64,000 nt of DNA from the NCBI GenBank assembly GCA_020629335.1, contig JAHDDN010000001.1, forward strand, positions 17,586-81,585, given 5' to 3'. Of the stretch, positions 17,987 to 28,000 are shown in pieces. The position numbers and the translations under genes were made by a program. The stretch's first letter is position 1, and every line of letters begins with the position of its first letter. The notes below the pieces were generated by a model that did no database searches, was not told the origin of the DNA, and saw only the letters and a program-made list of their open reading frames with translations. The DNA comes from Chitinophagales bacterium. Its GTDB lineage: Bacteria > Bacteroidota > Bacteroidia > Chitinophagales > UBA2359.

Positions 17987-18133
17987 TTACTTTGGCTTTT
18001 TAAAAAGGTTTTTTATAAAATTCCAAATATCATAAAATAAATAGCTACCAGATGTTTCTGTCTTTCTATGTTTATTGATTTGAGCATCTAAAGCCTCTTT
18101 TTTCATTTCATTAAGTTTGTCATCGTTATCCAT
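17987..18133 (-). CDS. Small hypothetical protein (48 aa)
   Basis: A 48-aa frame begins MDNDDKLNEMKKEALDAQ and ends FIKNLFKKPK, with stop at 17987-17989. It lies 28 bases downstream of the 899-aa protein gene and just before the terminator, so it is the last gene of that unit. Amphipathic N-terminal helix, then an aromatic and basic C-terminal helix that could contact membrane. No recognised family. Confidence 0.6.
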   Translation of the reverse strand: MDNDDKLNEMKKEALDAQINKHRKTETSGSYLFYDIWNFIKNLFKKPK

Positions 18134-18161
18134 TATTGTATAATTTTATTAATTAATATTT

Positions 18162-20861
18162 TTAGCAGCAATCTATAGGTGTTAAGTTGTTAGTAATAAG
18201 ACTGCCATTAGCCCACTGATAAGTTTCTCCATTCAAAAGTATTTGTACAGAAAAACCGCCACCTGACGGCAATATCCTAATAAAGCCAGTATAGCTATTA
18301 CCTTTGCACTCAATGGTAATTAAAGACTGCGACGTTGAAGCCGAGCAAATTGTATAAACTCCATTATCGTAAACTATAGAAGGACTGCCACCACCATCAA
18401 TAATATTAATATAGCTAAAGTAATGAGCGTTTAATATATCAACACAGTAATTACTACCATCCTGATAGGGCGTCCCAACTTCTAAAGCTTGAGGTGCGCA
18501 ATTAGCATCATTATTATTTTTATTAGCATTACAGCAAAGACTTGGTAAATCATTTGTAACATCTTCTACGCTTTTTGTGTCGTTAATGTCTAGTAAAAGA
18601 ACCTGTGAAATATTTGGGAATGTTCCGAAAACTCCCAAATAAATAGGCTCACCGCCACAACTAACTTTCACAAAAGCTTCTACATTATCACTATCTATCT
18701 GACAGTATTTGTCATTAGGCAAAAATACAGCATCAGATAAAGGAACATTTGCAGAAGCAAAGCAAACATCATCAAAGGCATCTATATTATTTAAAGTAAA
18801 ACAAGTATCGGAAATACCACTATTGCCTTGATTGGTTTGGCTTCTGAATAAATCACTAAGTACTATTTGTGTATTAATACAAGGTGAACAAGGCACGCTA
18901 TAAGGTGTTTGTAAATAAGCGAAATCACTTTGACAGCCATTTTCACAGCAAGCATTTACCCTAAAATCATAAGCCGTATCACATTCAGGAACTATTATTT
19001 CTGCTCCTGTTGCATCAGTTGGATTGTCTACCCATTCTATCCAAGTTGTCTCATTAAATTTCTTATACCAAACTTTATAATTTGAAAGAAATGTAACATT
19101 TGTAGGAGCATCCCAATTTAATAAAACAGTACATCCTTCTAATGTGTAAATAAGGTCTGTAACAGCAACATTTAAAGGCACACCGCAACTAGAATCATTT
19201 AGTATGTTTATAGAAATAGTATCTATACAGACCTTATCATCTAGCTTTAAAATGTAACCGCCACTAGATAAATTTGTAAATGTAAAACTGCCACCATTTA
19301 AGATACTTGGTGATGTGGCAATAACACCTCCTAAATTATCGCAAAGTATCAATTCTGTAGCTGTAGAATTAGAGCTATTTACATTAATTACCGTTAAGCT
19401 TCCATCATCATTACAAGTCACAGCCGTAGTTTGTATATCAGCCGAAATTCTACATTCAGTAGTTTGCTTTTCTATTAATATCTTTTCGCTTTCTGTAATC
19501 TTTTGTCCTGTACATTTTCGCCAAAAATTAAACTCATAAAGTGTATTATCAGCAAGTCCTGTAATATTAATAGTGTTGCCTGTAAAATCCGTTTGATTTG
19601 TCCAATTTACAGTACCTTTTAGCCTATATTCATAACAGTAAGTTCCAGATGTTTGAAGTTCAAATAAAATACCATTTTGCGACTCTGTACAATCAGTAAT
19701 TACAGGTATAGGGCATTCCCTTGTTTTAGTTGTTACTGTTATAGTCGTAGCTGGTGAATAAATAGTATTACCTTCAGCATTTAGACATAGAGACCTTATC
19801 CATATTTGGTAAGAAGTGCATTCGTTTAAACTTTCAAGGCTTAAAGATGTAGGCGTTGTAGTAGGAGAGTAGGAACTACTACCTACTATTAGGTATTCAC
19901 TACCAATAGCATCTACATCAGTTTGCTGTATATCAATATTAATAGTGCTTTCTGTACAGCTTCTAACGCTTAACAAAGGAGGTTTGCAGCTTTCAGTATC
20001 ACAATCTTTATAAGGTAACTTTATTAAATCTTTAAGCCCGTTATTAGCATTTTTACAGCCTGTATTCTTATAGCACATCCCAGCATTAAAAGTAATATCT
20101 AACTGGTATAAACATTCGCTACCAGCCGCCTGTGTTGCTACAGCTTGTATCTGCTTCATTGAGCATTTTAAGCCTGTTGATGTGGTTATGTTTACACAAT
20201 CTTCACCCGCTATAATTTGCCATAACTTAGCGTAAGTTACGTAATGCCATCTGTCACAAATTAAATATTGGTCTGGTAGATAATAGCTTTTAGTTGTAGT
20301 CGTGCTATCTTCATTCTCTATTAATTCGGCTATTGGTTCTGCTATCTGCTGGATTGGATTTGCCTTTTCTTGTAGGTAGAATCTTTGAACAAAGTTTTTA
20401 GATTCATAAGGAATACAATTTTGATCTCTTTTGCTAAAAAATTCAACAGTATGCAAACAACATTCATCTTCTACTATTTCTATAGGGTCAAAAACATACT
20501 CGCAAGTCTCTGTCTCTCTAGTTATTTCATTTTCGTACTTTATGGTTACACACATATAATAATAACCACACTCTAAATCCAAATTAGCACCTAATCCAGT
20601 TCCACAAGCAACTCCATCACTAGCATCTGTTATTAGATTTGCATTCTCTACAACTATATTGCCGTTTAAGTCTTTTATGTCAACTTGTAGTGATAAATTA
20701 ACAGCACCTAAAGGGAATGTAAATACAAAAGGATGCCATTCGCCTTTTGGGTACGGCAAAAAGTATTTATTTGGTAAGTCTTCACATAAGTAATTCCTAA
20801 AATATTGTTCTTTTACGTTTCTATAGTAGGGTATTACTTGAGGTGGTGATATATTAAGCAT
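18162..20861 (-). CDS. Receptor-binding / tail protein with fibronectin type III-like domains
   Basis: 899 aa without signal peptide. Residues about 290-380 and 570-660 resemble fibronectin type III domains (e.g. LNECTSYQIWIRSLC and LLNWDAPTNVTFLSNYKVWYKK), separated by other beta-sandwich-like segments. The chain is Cys-rich, with C-C pairs. It has its own late promoter and follows the tape measure region, fitting a baseplate or host-recognition protein. The AACAACAATG leader replaces a Shine-Dalgarno site. The precise role is inferred from domains and position. Confidence 0.6.
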   Translation of the reverse strand: MLNISPPQVIPYYRNVKEQYFRNYLCEDLPNKYFLPYPKGEWHPFVFTFPLGAVNLSLQVDIKDLNGNIVVENANLITDASDGVACGTGLGANLDLECGYYYMCVTIKYENEITRETETCEYVFDPIEIVEDECCLHTVEFFSKRDQNCIPYESKNFVQRFYLQEKANPIQQIAEPIAELIENEDSTTTTKSYYLPDQYLICDRWHYVTYAKLWQIIAGEDCVNITTSTGLKCSMKQIQAVATQAAGSECLYQLDITFNAGMCYKNTGCKNANNGLKDLIKLPYKDCDTESCKPPLLSVRSCTESTINIDIQQTDVDAIGSEYLIVGSSSYSPTTTPTSLSLESLNECTSYQIWIRSLCLNAEGNTIYSPATTITVTTKTRECPIPVITDCTESQNGILFELQTSGTYCYEYRLKGTVNWTNQTDFTGNTINITGLADNTLYEFNFWRKCTGQKITESEKILIEKQTTECRISADIQTTAVTCNDDGSLTVINVNSSNSTATELILCDNLGGVIATSPSILNGGSFTFTNLSSGGYILKLDDKVCIDTISINILNDSSCGVPLNVAVTDLIYTLEGCTVLLNWDAPTNVTFLSNYKVWYKKFNETTWIEWVDNPTDATGAEIIVPECDTAYDFRVNACCENGCQSDFAYLQTPYSVPCSPCINTQIVLSDLFRSQTNQGNSGISDTCFTLNNIDAFDDVCFASANVPLSDAVFLPNDKYCQIDSDNVEAFVKVSCGGEPIYLGVFGTFPNISQVLLLDINDTKSVEDVTNDLPSLCCNANKNNNDANCAPQALEVGTPYQDGSNYCVDILNAHYFSYINIIDGGGSPSIVYDNGVYTICSASTSQSLITIECKGNSYTGFIRILPSGGGFSVQILLNGETYQWANGSLITNNLTPIDCC

Positions 20862-20881
20862 TGTTGTTTTTTACTTTTTCG

Positions 20882-20919
20882 CAAAGATATTTTTAAGGTT
20901 TTAGGGTATTTAGGGCATT
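20882..20919 (-). promoter_or_regulatory. Late promoter (receptor-binding protein)
   Basis: Minus strand: AATGCCC (20913-20919), 23 bases, then TATCTTTG (20882-20889), a perfect -7 box. A second copy, AATACCC, lies two bases after the first. It is back-to-back with the rightward promoter at 20931-20959. Confidence 0.8.
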
Positions 20920-20930
20920 GCAAAATTATC

Positions 20931-20959
20931 TTTGCACACACAATTTTACATTAACTTTG
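20931..20959 (+). promoter_or_regulatory. Host-type promoter of the endonuclease gene
   Basis: TTTG (20931-20934), 17 bases, TAACTTTG (20952-20959) on the plus strand, matching the Bacteroidota vegetative consensus, 58 bases before the ATG at 21018. An alternative TATCTTTG lies at 20927-20934. Confidence 0.65.
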
Positions 20960-21017
20960 TGTTATGTTTTTTGCCTAAAAAGTGTTATCTTTATAGGGCA
21001 ACAAAGTGTGATTTAAG

Positions 21018-22820
21018 ATGAGTAGAAAGTTAACAAGGGAACAGTTTATTGAGAGGGCAAATGCTAAGCATGGTGTTGGGAGATTTGATTATTCAAGAGT
21101 GGTTTATATTAATACAGACACTAAGGTTGAGATAGGATGCAATAAGTGTGGTGATTGGTTTTGGCAAACTCCATATTCACATGGAAACAAAGGGTGTAGT
21201 TGCTCTAATTGTTCTGGTAAGAAAAGATTGACTACTGATATATTTATAAAAAGAGCGACTAAAATTCATGGGTTAGGCTCATACGATTATTCTTATTCAA
21301 TTTATTTGAGGAGCAAGAGTAAAGTTAAGATAAAATGTAATTCATGCAATATTACATTTGAACAATTGCCATGTGAACATTTAAAAGGTAAAGGGTGTAG
21401 GAAGTGTAGTGCAAAAAAAAGAGGAGAAAAACGAAAATTTACTACTGAAATATTTATTAAAAAAGCAATACAAAAACATGGGGGAAAGAAATATGGTTAT
21501 GAGTTTGTGCAATACGAAAATTCACACTCCTATGTGAAAATAAAATGTAATAAATGTAATTTAATATTCAAGCAAAAAGCTTGTGAACATTTACAAGGCA
21601 AAGGCTGTGCTGGTTGTGCTGGGAGAAAAAAGTTAACAACTCAAGAATTTATAGAAAGAGCACAAAAAATAAATGGAATTAAAAAATTTGATTACACAAA
21701 AGTAAAATATGTAACTAGTAAAGATGAGGTGAAAATAAAATGCAATACTTGCAATTCGTTTTTCTTGCAAAGAGCAAGTACTCATTTAAAAGGAGGGGGG
21801 TGTGGCAATTGCTTAGTTAAAGAACCCTGGTCTAGAATAAAGCCTACTACAATCACCTTTATATACAAGGCAAAAAAGAAACATGGAGCATTAAAGTTTA
21901 ACTATGAGCTAGTTAATTATGTTGATTCTAAATGTAAAGTTACTATTATTTGTAACAAATGTTCTAGTTCTTTCAACACAACACCTAACAATCATTTGAA
22001 AGGATATGGTTGTCCAATATGTGCCAAGACCAAAAAACTTACTACAAAAGAATTTATAAAAAGGGCAATTAACAAGCATGGGGAAAACAAATATGATTAT
22101 AGTAGAGTCGAATATATAAATAGTCATGTAAAAGTTGAAGTAAAATGCAACCAATGCAATCAGTATTTTAAGCAGTCTGCTGGAGCGCATTTATCAGGTC
22201 AAGGGTGTAAAACATGTAGTTACGAGAGATTGAATAGATTTAAATTCTCAAATACATTAGACTTCATAAAAAAAGCTATCAAAGTTCATGGAAGAACCAA
22301 TTTTAATTATTCTAAAGTAGTTTATGTAAAATCAAATATTAAGGTTAAAATTAAATGTAATGATTGCGAAAAGTATTTCCACCAATCACCAAGCGGTCAT
22401 TTAAGTGGTAATGGCTGTCCTAATTGCAAATCTTCCAAGGGGGAAAGAAAGATATTTAATTATTTAGATTCTATCATATTCTTTGAAACACAAAAAACCT
22501 TTCCAAGATTAAAGTTGAAAAATAGGCTAAAGTGTGATTTCTATATACCATCATTAAAACTCATAATAGAATATGATGGAGAGCAACATTATAGAGTAGT
22601 AGAATCTTGGGGTGGTAAAAAGGCTTTTCAAGAAACCCAAAAGCGTGACGCAATAAAAAACAAATTCGCCAAAGACAATGGCTACCATCTATTAAGAATA
22701 CCATATACACAATTCAATAACATTGAATCAATACTTGAATCTAAATTAAAAGAATTAGGTTGGAATCCAAATAACAAAAACCTAATAGGCAAGCAACTTA
22801 GTTTATTTGAAGCTGCTTAA
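21018..22820 (+). CDS. Homing-type endonuclease with seven zinc-finger repeats and a VSR-like nuclease domain
   Basis: 600 aa. Seven tandem repeats of about 65-70 residues fill residues 1-470; each holds F-I-x-x-A-x-x-x-H-G, then C-x-x-C, then H-x-x-G-x-G-C-x-x-C, a treble-clef-like zinc site. The C-terminal 130 residues form a PD-(D/E)xK nuclease of the VSR/DUF559 type, with E476, D507 and the E518-Y-D520 cluster. Free-standing nucleases of this build behave as mobile homing endonucleases in phages. It is inserted between tail genes on the opposite strand with its own host-type promoter. Target site unknown. Confidence 0.75.
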   Translation: MSRKLTREQFIERANAKHGVGRFDYSRVVYINTDTKVEIGCNKCGDWFWQTPYSHGNKGCSCSNCSGKKRLTTDIFIKRATKIHGLGSYDYSYSIYLRSKSKVKIKCNSCNITFEQLPCEHLKGKGCRKCSAKKRGEKRKFTTEIFIKKAIQKHGGKKYGYEFVQYENSHSYVKIKCNKCNLIFKQKACEHLQGKGCAGCAGRKKLTTQEFIERAQKINGIKKFDYTKVKYVTSKDEVKIKCNTCNSFFLQRASTHLKGGGCGNCLVKEPWSRIKPTTITFIYKAKKKHGALKFNYELVNYVDSKCKVTIICNKCSSSFNTTPNNHLKGYGCPICAKTKKLTTKEFIKRAINKHGENKYDYSRVEYINSHVKVEVKCNQCNQYFKQSAGAHLSGQGCKTCSYERLNRFKFSNTLDFIKKAIKVHGRTNFNYSKVVYVKSNIKVKIKCNDCEKYFHQSPSGHLSGNGCPNCKSSKGERKIFNYLDSIIFFETQKTFPRLKLKNRLKCDFYIPSLKLIIEYDGEQHYRVVESWGGKKAFQETQKRDAIKNKFAKDNGYHLLRIPYTQFNNIESILESKLKELGWNPNNKNLIGKQLSLFEAA

Positions 22821-22835
22821 ATAGTAATAATAGGT

Positions 22836-22873
22836 AATACCCTAATGTGTAATACTATAAAGCTTAATATTTA
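22836..22873 (+). promoter_or_regulatory. Late promoter on the plus strand
   Basis: AATACCC (22836-22842), 23 bases, AATATTTA (22866-22873), a weaker -7 box, 20 bases before ATG 22894. It keeps the exact spacing of the six minus-strand late promoters although oriented the other way. Confidence 0.6.
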
Positions 22874-22893
22874 GGTTATCAAACATAATAACA

Positions 22894-24654
22894 ATGCAAA
22901 AACCACTTTACAAAGGAACTTTAACCATAGATAACAATACCTATGAAATAGAAAATCTATGTACAGGCTCAGGCGGTATCAATCCATCTTATAGCATAGA
23001 AAATAATTGCGGCTTTATCTATGCTAAAAAAGTAATCAATGGAGCTTTATTTTTTAGCCAAAGGGATGTCTATGATGTTCTATATCCTTACTTTCAAGAT
23101 GATGAAAAGAAGTGTAATGATGTTAGTATAGATGTGTATAGAATTTGCGGTTCTGATTATAAATTGCTAGCAAGTGCAGTATTTGCATTTAAGGACATAG
23201 AAGATATTGAAACTGATAACTGTCGTATAATTACAAAGCTAAGATGTGAAAGCAAAGAAAGCTGTTTAATAGAGAGCTGGAATGAAGTTTGTTCTTTTTA
23301 TCACCTTCCTAAAATATCAACTCAAAATGAAAGCGATGGTGTAGAGCCGTTTAGTAGCGTGACAGGCACAAGCACTGATAATGTGAATACGTTCATACCT
23401 TTAATAAGCGTCAATGGTTTTACCGATTACGAACAAAACACCCAGAATTATGTACCAATTATAAATGGTAATGTTACGACTCAATATCCTATTGGATGGT
23501 GGGTTCAAAATACTAGCACCTTTATAAATGAAAGCAATAATACGGCAACGGTTGAAACCAAGTATATAAGGGAATGCCTTACCCTTCCATTGGGACAAAC
23601 ACCTGTAACTGATGGGTGGATTTTGCTGGATGCAAACACAAATAAATATGTAAGGTGTCCTCAAGGTGGAGAATCTTTGCAAGACTTAAATCACACAAGG
23701 TCGCTTTGTGATTTATTAGACTTTCTTATTTCTAAAGTTGATAAAATAGATTGCTTTGCTTCTCATTTTTTGAGTTGCGGAAATCCTACTGGTGTACGTC
23801 CTGATAATCCACAATATCAATACGCCTATGATAACTTTATTTGTATGACCATTGCAACTTTTAGCGATGTTCTTTTACCCAATACTACTAATGAAGCTAC
23901 TGAGAAAGCATACAGGTTAACTCTAAAGCAAGTAATTGAAAACCTTACTAAAAACATTCCTGATACCTATTTCTTTTTAAGTGAGTATGAAGATGAAAAT
24001 GGAGAAACTAAATGTTGTCTTCAATATGAGCATTTAACCTTTAACTCCTTAACTCAAAATGTAACCGACTTAACAGATTTTGATTTAGCCAAACAGTATG
24101 ACTTTAACCAAAAAGAAATAAAATATCCTGTTACATTATTGCCTAAAGTTTTAGATATAAAAAGATATACAAATTACTCAGATTCTAAAGGCTTGGATTC
24201 ATCACAAATCATTAGAAAAGATTGTACTGTTGATGATGTCGATGATTGCGAAATTGAGTTATTTACTAACTCTATAGGCGAAATTCAAGGGGGGAACTTT
24301 GAAGATAGAACAGGCTTTGTTTTAGTAAGTAATGTAAAGGATAATGAAGGTAACTTCTACATTAATAACAACAATGAAAGTTTAAGTTTTAGAAACCTAC
24401 TATTGAACCTAAAAACACATGATTATTTTGGTAGTTTTTGCATTGATGGTATTGAAGTGCAAACAAAAAACAAGATACACAGCATAACTTTAGAGAATAA
24501 AATATGCTTAAATATTGATTGCTCGGATGGCAGCGGATGGGTTAATAAACTCATCAAATTTACTGATAAAGAAAATATATCTCTAGGATTGGTTCAAAGT
24601 GCTGAATTAAGATATGGGTGTAAGGTAGATTTGACTTTATTGGTGACTTGTTAA
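22894..24654 (+). CDS. Probable tail/baseplate protein encoded on the plus strand
   Basis: 586 aa, Cys-rich like the other structural proteins here, no signal peptide. The N-terminal 110 residues are beta-rich (FFSQRDVYDVLYPYF); the C-terminus ends in a strand-rich section (LVQSAELRYGCKVDLTLLV). It lies immediately behind the tape measure gene, where distal tail or baseplate genes normally stand, but on the opposite strand and behind its own copy of the late promoter. That supports a true late function. The family is not recognised. Confidence 0.5.
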   Translation: MQKPLYKGTLTIDNNTYEIENLCTGSGGINPSYSIENNCGFIYAKKVINGALFFSQRDVYDVLYPYFQDDEKKCNDVSIDVYRICGSDYKLLASAVFAFKDIEDIETDNCRIITKLRCESKESCLIESWNEVCSFYHLPKISTQNESDGVEPFSSVTGTSTDNVNTFIPLISVNGFTDYEQNTQNYVPIINGNVTTQYPIGWWVQNTSTFINESNNTATVETKYIRECLTLPLGQTPVTDGWILLDANTNKYVRCPQGGESLQDLNHTRSLCDLLDFLISKVDKIDCFASHFLSCGNPTGVRPDNPQYQYAYDNFICMTIATFSDVLLPNTTNEATEKAYRLTLKQVIENLTKNIPDTYFFLSEYEDENGETKCCLQYEHLTFNSLTQNVTDLTDFDLAKQYDFNQKEIKYPVTLLPKVLDIKRYTNYSDSKGLDSSQIIRKDCTVDDVDDCEIELFTNSIGEIQGGNFEDRTGFVLVSNVKDNEGNFYINNNNESLSFRNLLLNLKTHDYFGSFCIDGIEVQTKNKIHSITLENKICLNIDCSDGSGWVNKLIKFTDKENISLGLVQSAELRYGCKVDLTLLVTC

Positions 24655-25011
24655 TCATTGCATCAAGTAATTTTCCGCCAAATCTGTTTTCTTGCTTCCA
24701 TCTTCCAAAACTCTACCCTTGCTAACTAAAGAAAGACTATCTGTAGTTAATAATTCAAATTTTATAAAAGTATTTTCAATAAAAAAAGTATCTGGTAATG
24801 AAATTGAATAGGCACTTTCAATACCATTATCTGTTATAGATAGTTCATTTATTGTTATTATGTTCTGGTCTATTCCAACACCTTGCCAAACGCCCTCAAT
24901 ACTCTGAATAAAAGCTATTTCATTGTCTGTTAATCTGCTTTCTTGAATGCCTTCTTTCCCACACCCTGTTAAGGTAAAGCCAATAAGTAATGTTAATATA
25001 ATCTTTTTCAT
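24655..25011 (-). CDS. Lipoprotein
   Basis: 118 aa with lipoprotein signal L-T-G-C17 after a hydrophobic core. The mature part resembles small periplasmic lipocalin-like lipoproteins (IEGVWQGVGI...), with alternating strands. It is convergent with and abuts the plus-strand gene ending at 24654, and follows the tape measure gene by 64 bases. A cell-surface role such as superinfection exclusion is possible but inferred. Confidence 0.7.
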   Translation of the reverse strand: MKKIILTLLIGFTLTGCGKEGIQESRLTDNEIAFIQSIEGVWQGVGIDQNIITINELSITDNGIESAYSISLPDTFFIENTFIKFELLTTDSLSLVSKGRVLEDGSKKTDLAENYLMQ

Positions 25012-25075
25012 ATTCTAGATTTAAGTATAAACACATTCAAATCTACAATAAAAAATGCAAATTAGTTCAATGAAC

Positions 25076-28000
25076 CTAGTATCTTGATTCTTTAGGTACT
25101 CTCTTTAATACTGATTTTTTACCGCCATTGTCGGTAGTTTCTAGCTCTAAAAATGTATTATCATTAATTGGAACAGTTGTTGTTTTTGTCTTTTCTTGCT
25201 CTACTCTTTTCGCTGTATTATCACTAATAGACTGCTGCAATTTATTAGACATTACAAGCTGTTCAACTACTGCATCAAAGCTAATTACTTGCATATTTTG
25301 TCCTGCTTGTAATGTCTTAGCTGGCAAAGTCGGTGCATCATTAGCAAAGCTTATTTGAGGTACATTTCCAACCTCTCTAATGGGTTGACTATTGGCAATG
25401 AGATTTAAATACTGCTGTTTAGATATGACAGTTGAATCTATACCCTCACGCTTCATATATTCCTTTGCAACATCAGGGAAAGCATCGTTATCATTATGTT
25501 GAATCGTATTGTATATATCAAAGTTTTTAAGGTTGTTTTTAGCTGGTACAATCCTTTCAAATTCATCAAGCCAAATAGGTTCGACACCTCCCAAAACGGC
25601 TGGAATGGTATCAATACCTTTCTTAATACCTCTTTGTCTTTCTAGCTTATCAGTACCTTTATTAAAACCTCTATTTGTAGAACCTATATTCCCAATGGCT
25701 TTATTAAAGAGTGATATTAAAGCGGTTACCCCTGCTGCTGCTAAAATCAAAGTAATAGGGTCTTTTACTGTCCCTGCTAAGAAGTTAGCAACAGCTACAC
25801 CTAGTTTTGCTGTTTGTGCAATTCGGTCTAATCGTCTTTGTCTTTCTTCTAATCGTTCTCTTTCTTCTAGTGCTTTTTCTCTAGCTGCTTGTTCATCTTC
25901 AATAGCTTTTTTAGTTGCATCTGATTCATTGGCTAAACCTGCAAGCTTTAATTCATTTTCTTGTTCAAGTCTGTTTTCTAATCTGTCAATTTCATTATCA
26001 CTATCTTCAATACGTCTTTCAGCTTCTTGTATTTGTGCCTCTGTTTGTGCTTTGTATTGCTCAATAGCAAAGTTTGCAAGTTCACCTAAAACCTGCTTAA
26101 CCTTATCTACATCACCTTCATTAATCCCTACACTTATAAGAATAGCATCAAAAGCATCAGCAGCAGAATTAATTTCTTTTACCGATTCTTCCAATCCTTT
26201 TTTAGCTTCATCTGTTTGCGATTTTAGATTATTCTTTATAATCTCTAATTGTGCATCAGATAAGCCCAACGCTGCCTGTTGTGCTGCTGTAAGGTTGTCG
26301 TAATACTCTAGCTGTGCCTCTAATAATCTAACATTTTCCTCCTGTATTAATCGAGTCCTTTCCTTTTCTATTAAAACTTCATCGTCTATTAATTCACCTT
26401 TTTGAACTAAGTATTCTAATTGACCATCTATTCGAGAAACATTTAATTCGCTTTGCTGCTCAATAGATTGAAGTCCTGCTTCTGTTGTTAATCTTAAACT
26501 ATCCTGCTCAATAGCTGTTCTTTCTGCTGCTAGTCTTGCATACTGTTCTGCATCAAATCCAGAAGGGTCTTCTAGCTGTGCATTGATAGCGTCTATTCTA
26601 GCTTGATTTAATGCTAACTGTCTTTCCGTTGCATCCTGAATCTGGCTAGCATTAAGTTCATCAATTCTTTGCTGCCTTTCAATATCTTCAAGCCCTAACT
26701 GAAACAACTTATCAATAGAATCCCTTTTTATTTCCTGTCTAGCTAGTTCATAGAAGTTTTCTATTGCAAGGTTTGCTTGTGCTTGTTCTTCATCGAAAGT
26801 TACATTTTGCTGTACGCTTATTGTATCGGCTTGCTCCTGTGTAATGTCTCCGCTACCTACTTGTGCATCTAAATTTAATCTAAGTGCTTCACGCCTTTTA
26901 TTTATTAAAACCTCAATTTCATCAAGTGCCTGTTGTTCTGCTATATCTGTCTGCTCAATAGCAAACTGCCTTTCCAATAAAATCCTATCTTCACCTGTTG
27001 CCCTGCTTATTTCAATAGCTGTACTTTGCGCCCTTAATGTCTGTAATCTATCTTGTAAATCTTTCTCTATTTCTATAAGTGTATTACTAGAATCTTGTTC
27101 TTGCTTTTCAAAAGCTTCTAATTGCTTTAACCTTTCCTGCCTTCTCTTTTCTGCTGCCTTCTTCTGTTCTTCTGTAAGCTGTGCCTGTTTTTGCTTTTCC
27201 TCTTCAACGCTTTTGTTAGCTGCTGCCTGCTCAATTGCCTCAAGTGTCTCAAGCCTGTTTTGTGCTTCTGTAAGCTGCTGTTGTTGCTCTGTTGTATCAA
27301 CGCCCAAAGGTGTAAGAATAGAGATGTCTTGTTCAAGTTCTGCTATTAAGGTTTTAAGATTTATAATTTCATTTGTAGCATCAATAGAATTTAGCTTTAT
27401 ATCTATTTCAGCATCAATATCTGCAAGTTCATTTAATAATTCATCCCTTTGTGCATCCGCTATATCAGTAGCTAAAAGCGTGTCTATCTCTATCTTTCTA
27501 TTTTCAAGCTCCTGTATCTCTCTAGCGTCTGTCTGTACAGCTAATTTCAAGGGATCATTTAGCGTGTTTTTTATTTCTGCTATTCTGCTTTCTACTTCTT
27601 TTAATCCTTCTGTATCACCCCTTAATTCAAGGTTAACGGCTTGATTTCTTAAAGACAGTAATTCACGCTCTAATAATTCTGTAGCATTAAGCCCTTTTTC
27701 AAATTCTTTATTAAAAGCCTCACTTGCATTTTTACCAGCAACATCAAAAGCATTTTCAATATCATTTAAAGGGTTTAGTATTTCTGATATACTAAAATCA
27801 CCAGAAAGTAAATCACCAACACTAACACTTCTAAGCCTATTAAAGCTTTCCAAAATTGCGTTTATATTATTTCTGACAGTTGTTTTAAATCCGTCTATAA
27901 AAGCCGATGCCGAAACTACAGAAGCCTCTATAATTCTAGGCAAATCTTCAACAGTCTGAAATAGTGTTTCAAAAGCTAAGAATGTTTGATTAATTGCATC

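Noticed and set aside
19700..19720. AATGCCC inside the receptor-binding protein gene, and another near 50277 in gene 50070-50387
   Set aside because: Both are inside coding regions and have no -7 box at the right distance.
20862..25075. Invertible segment bounded by inverted repeats
   Set aside because: No matching inverted repeats were found by eye at the two borders and no invertase gene is near, so active inversion is not supported.
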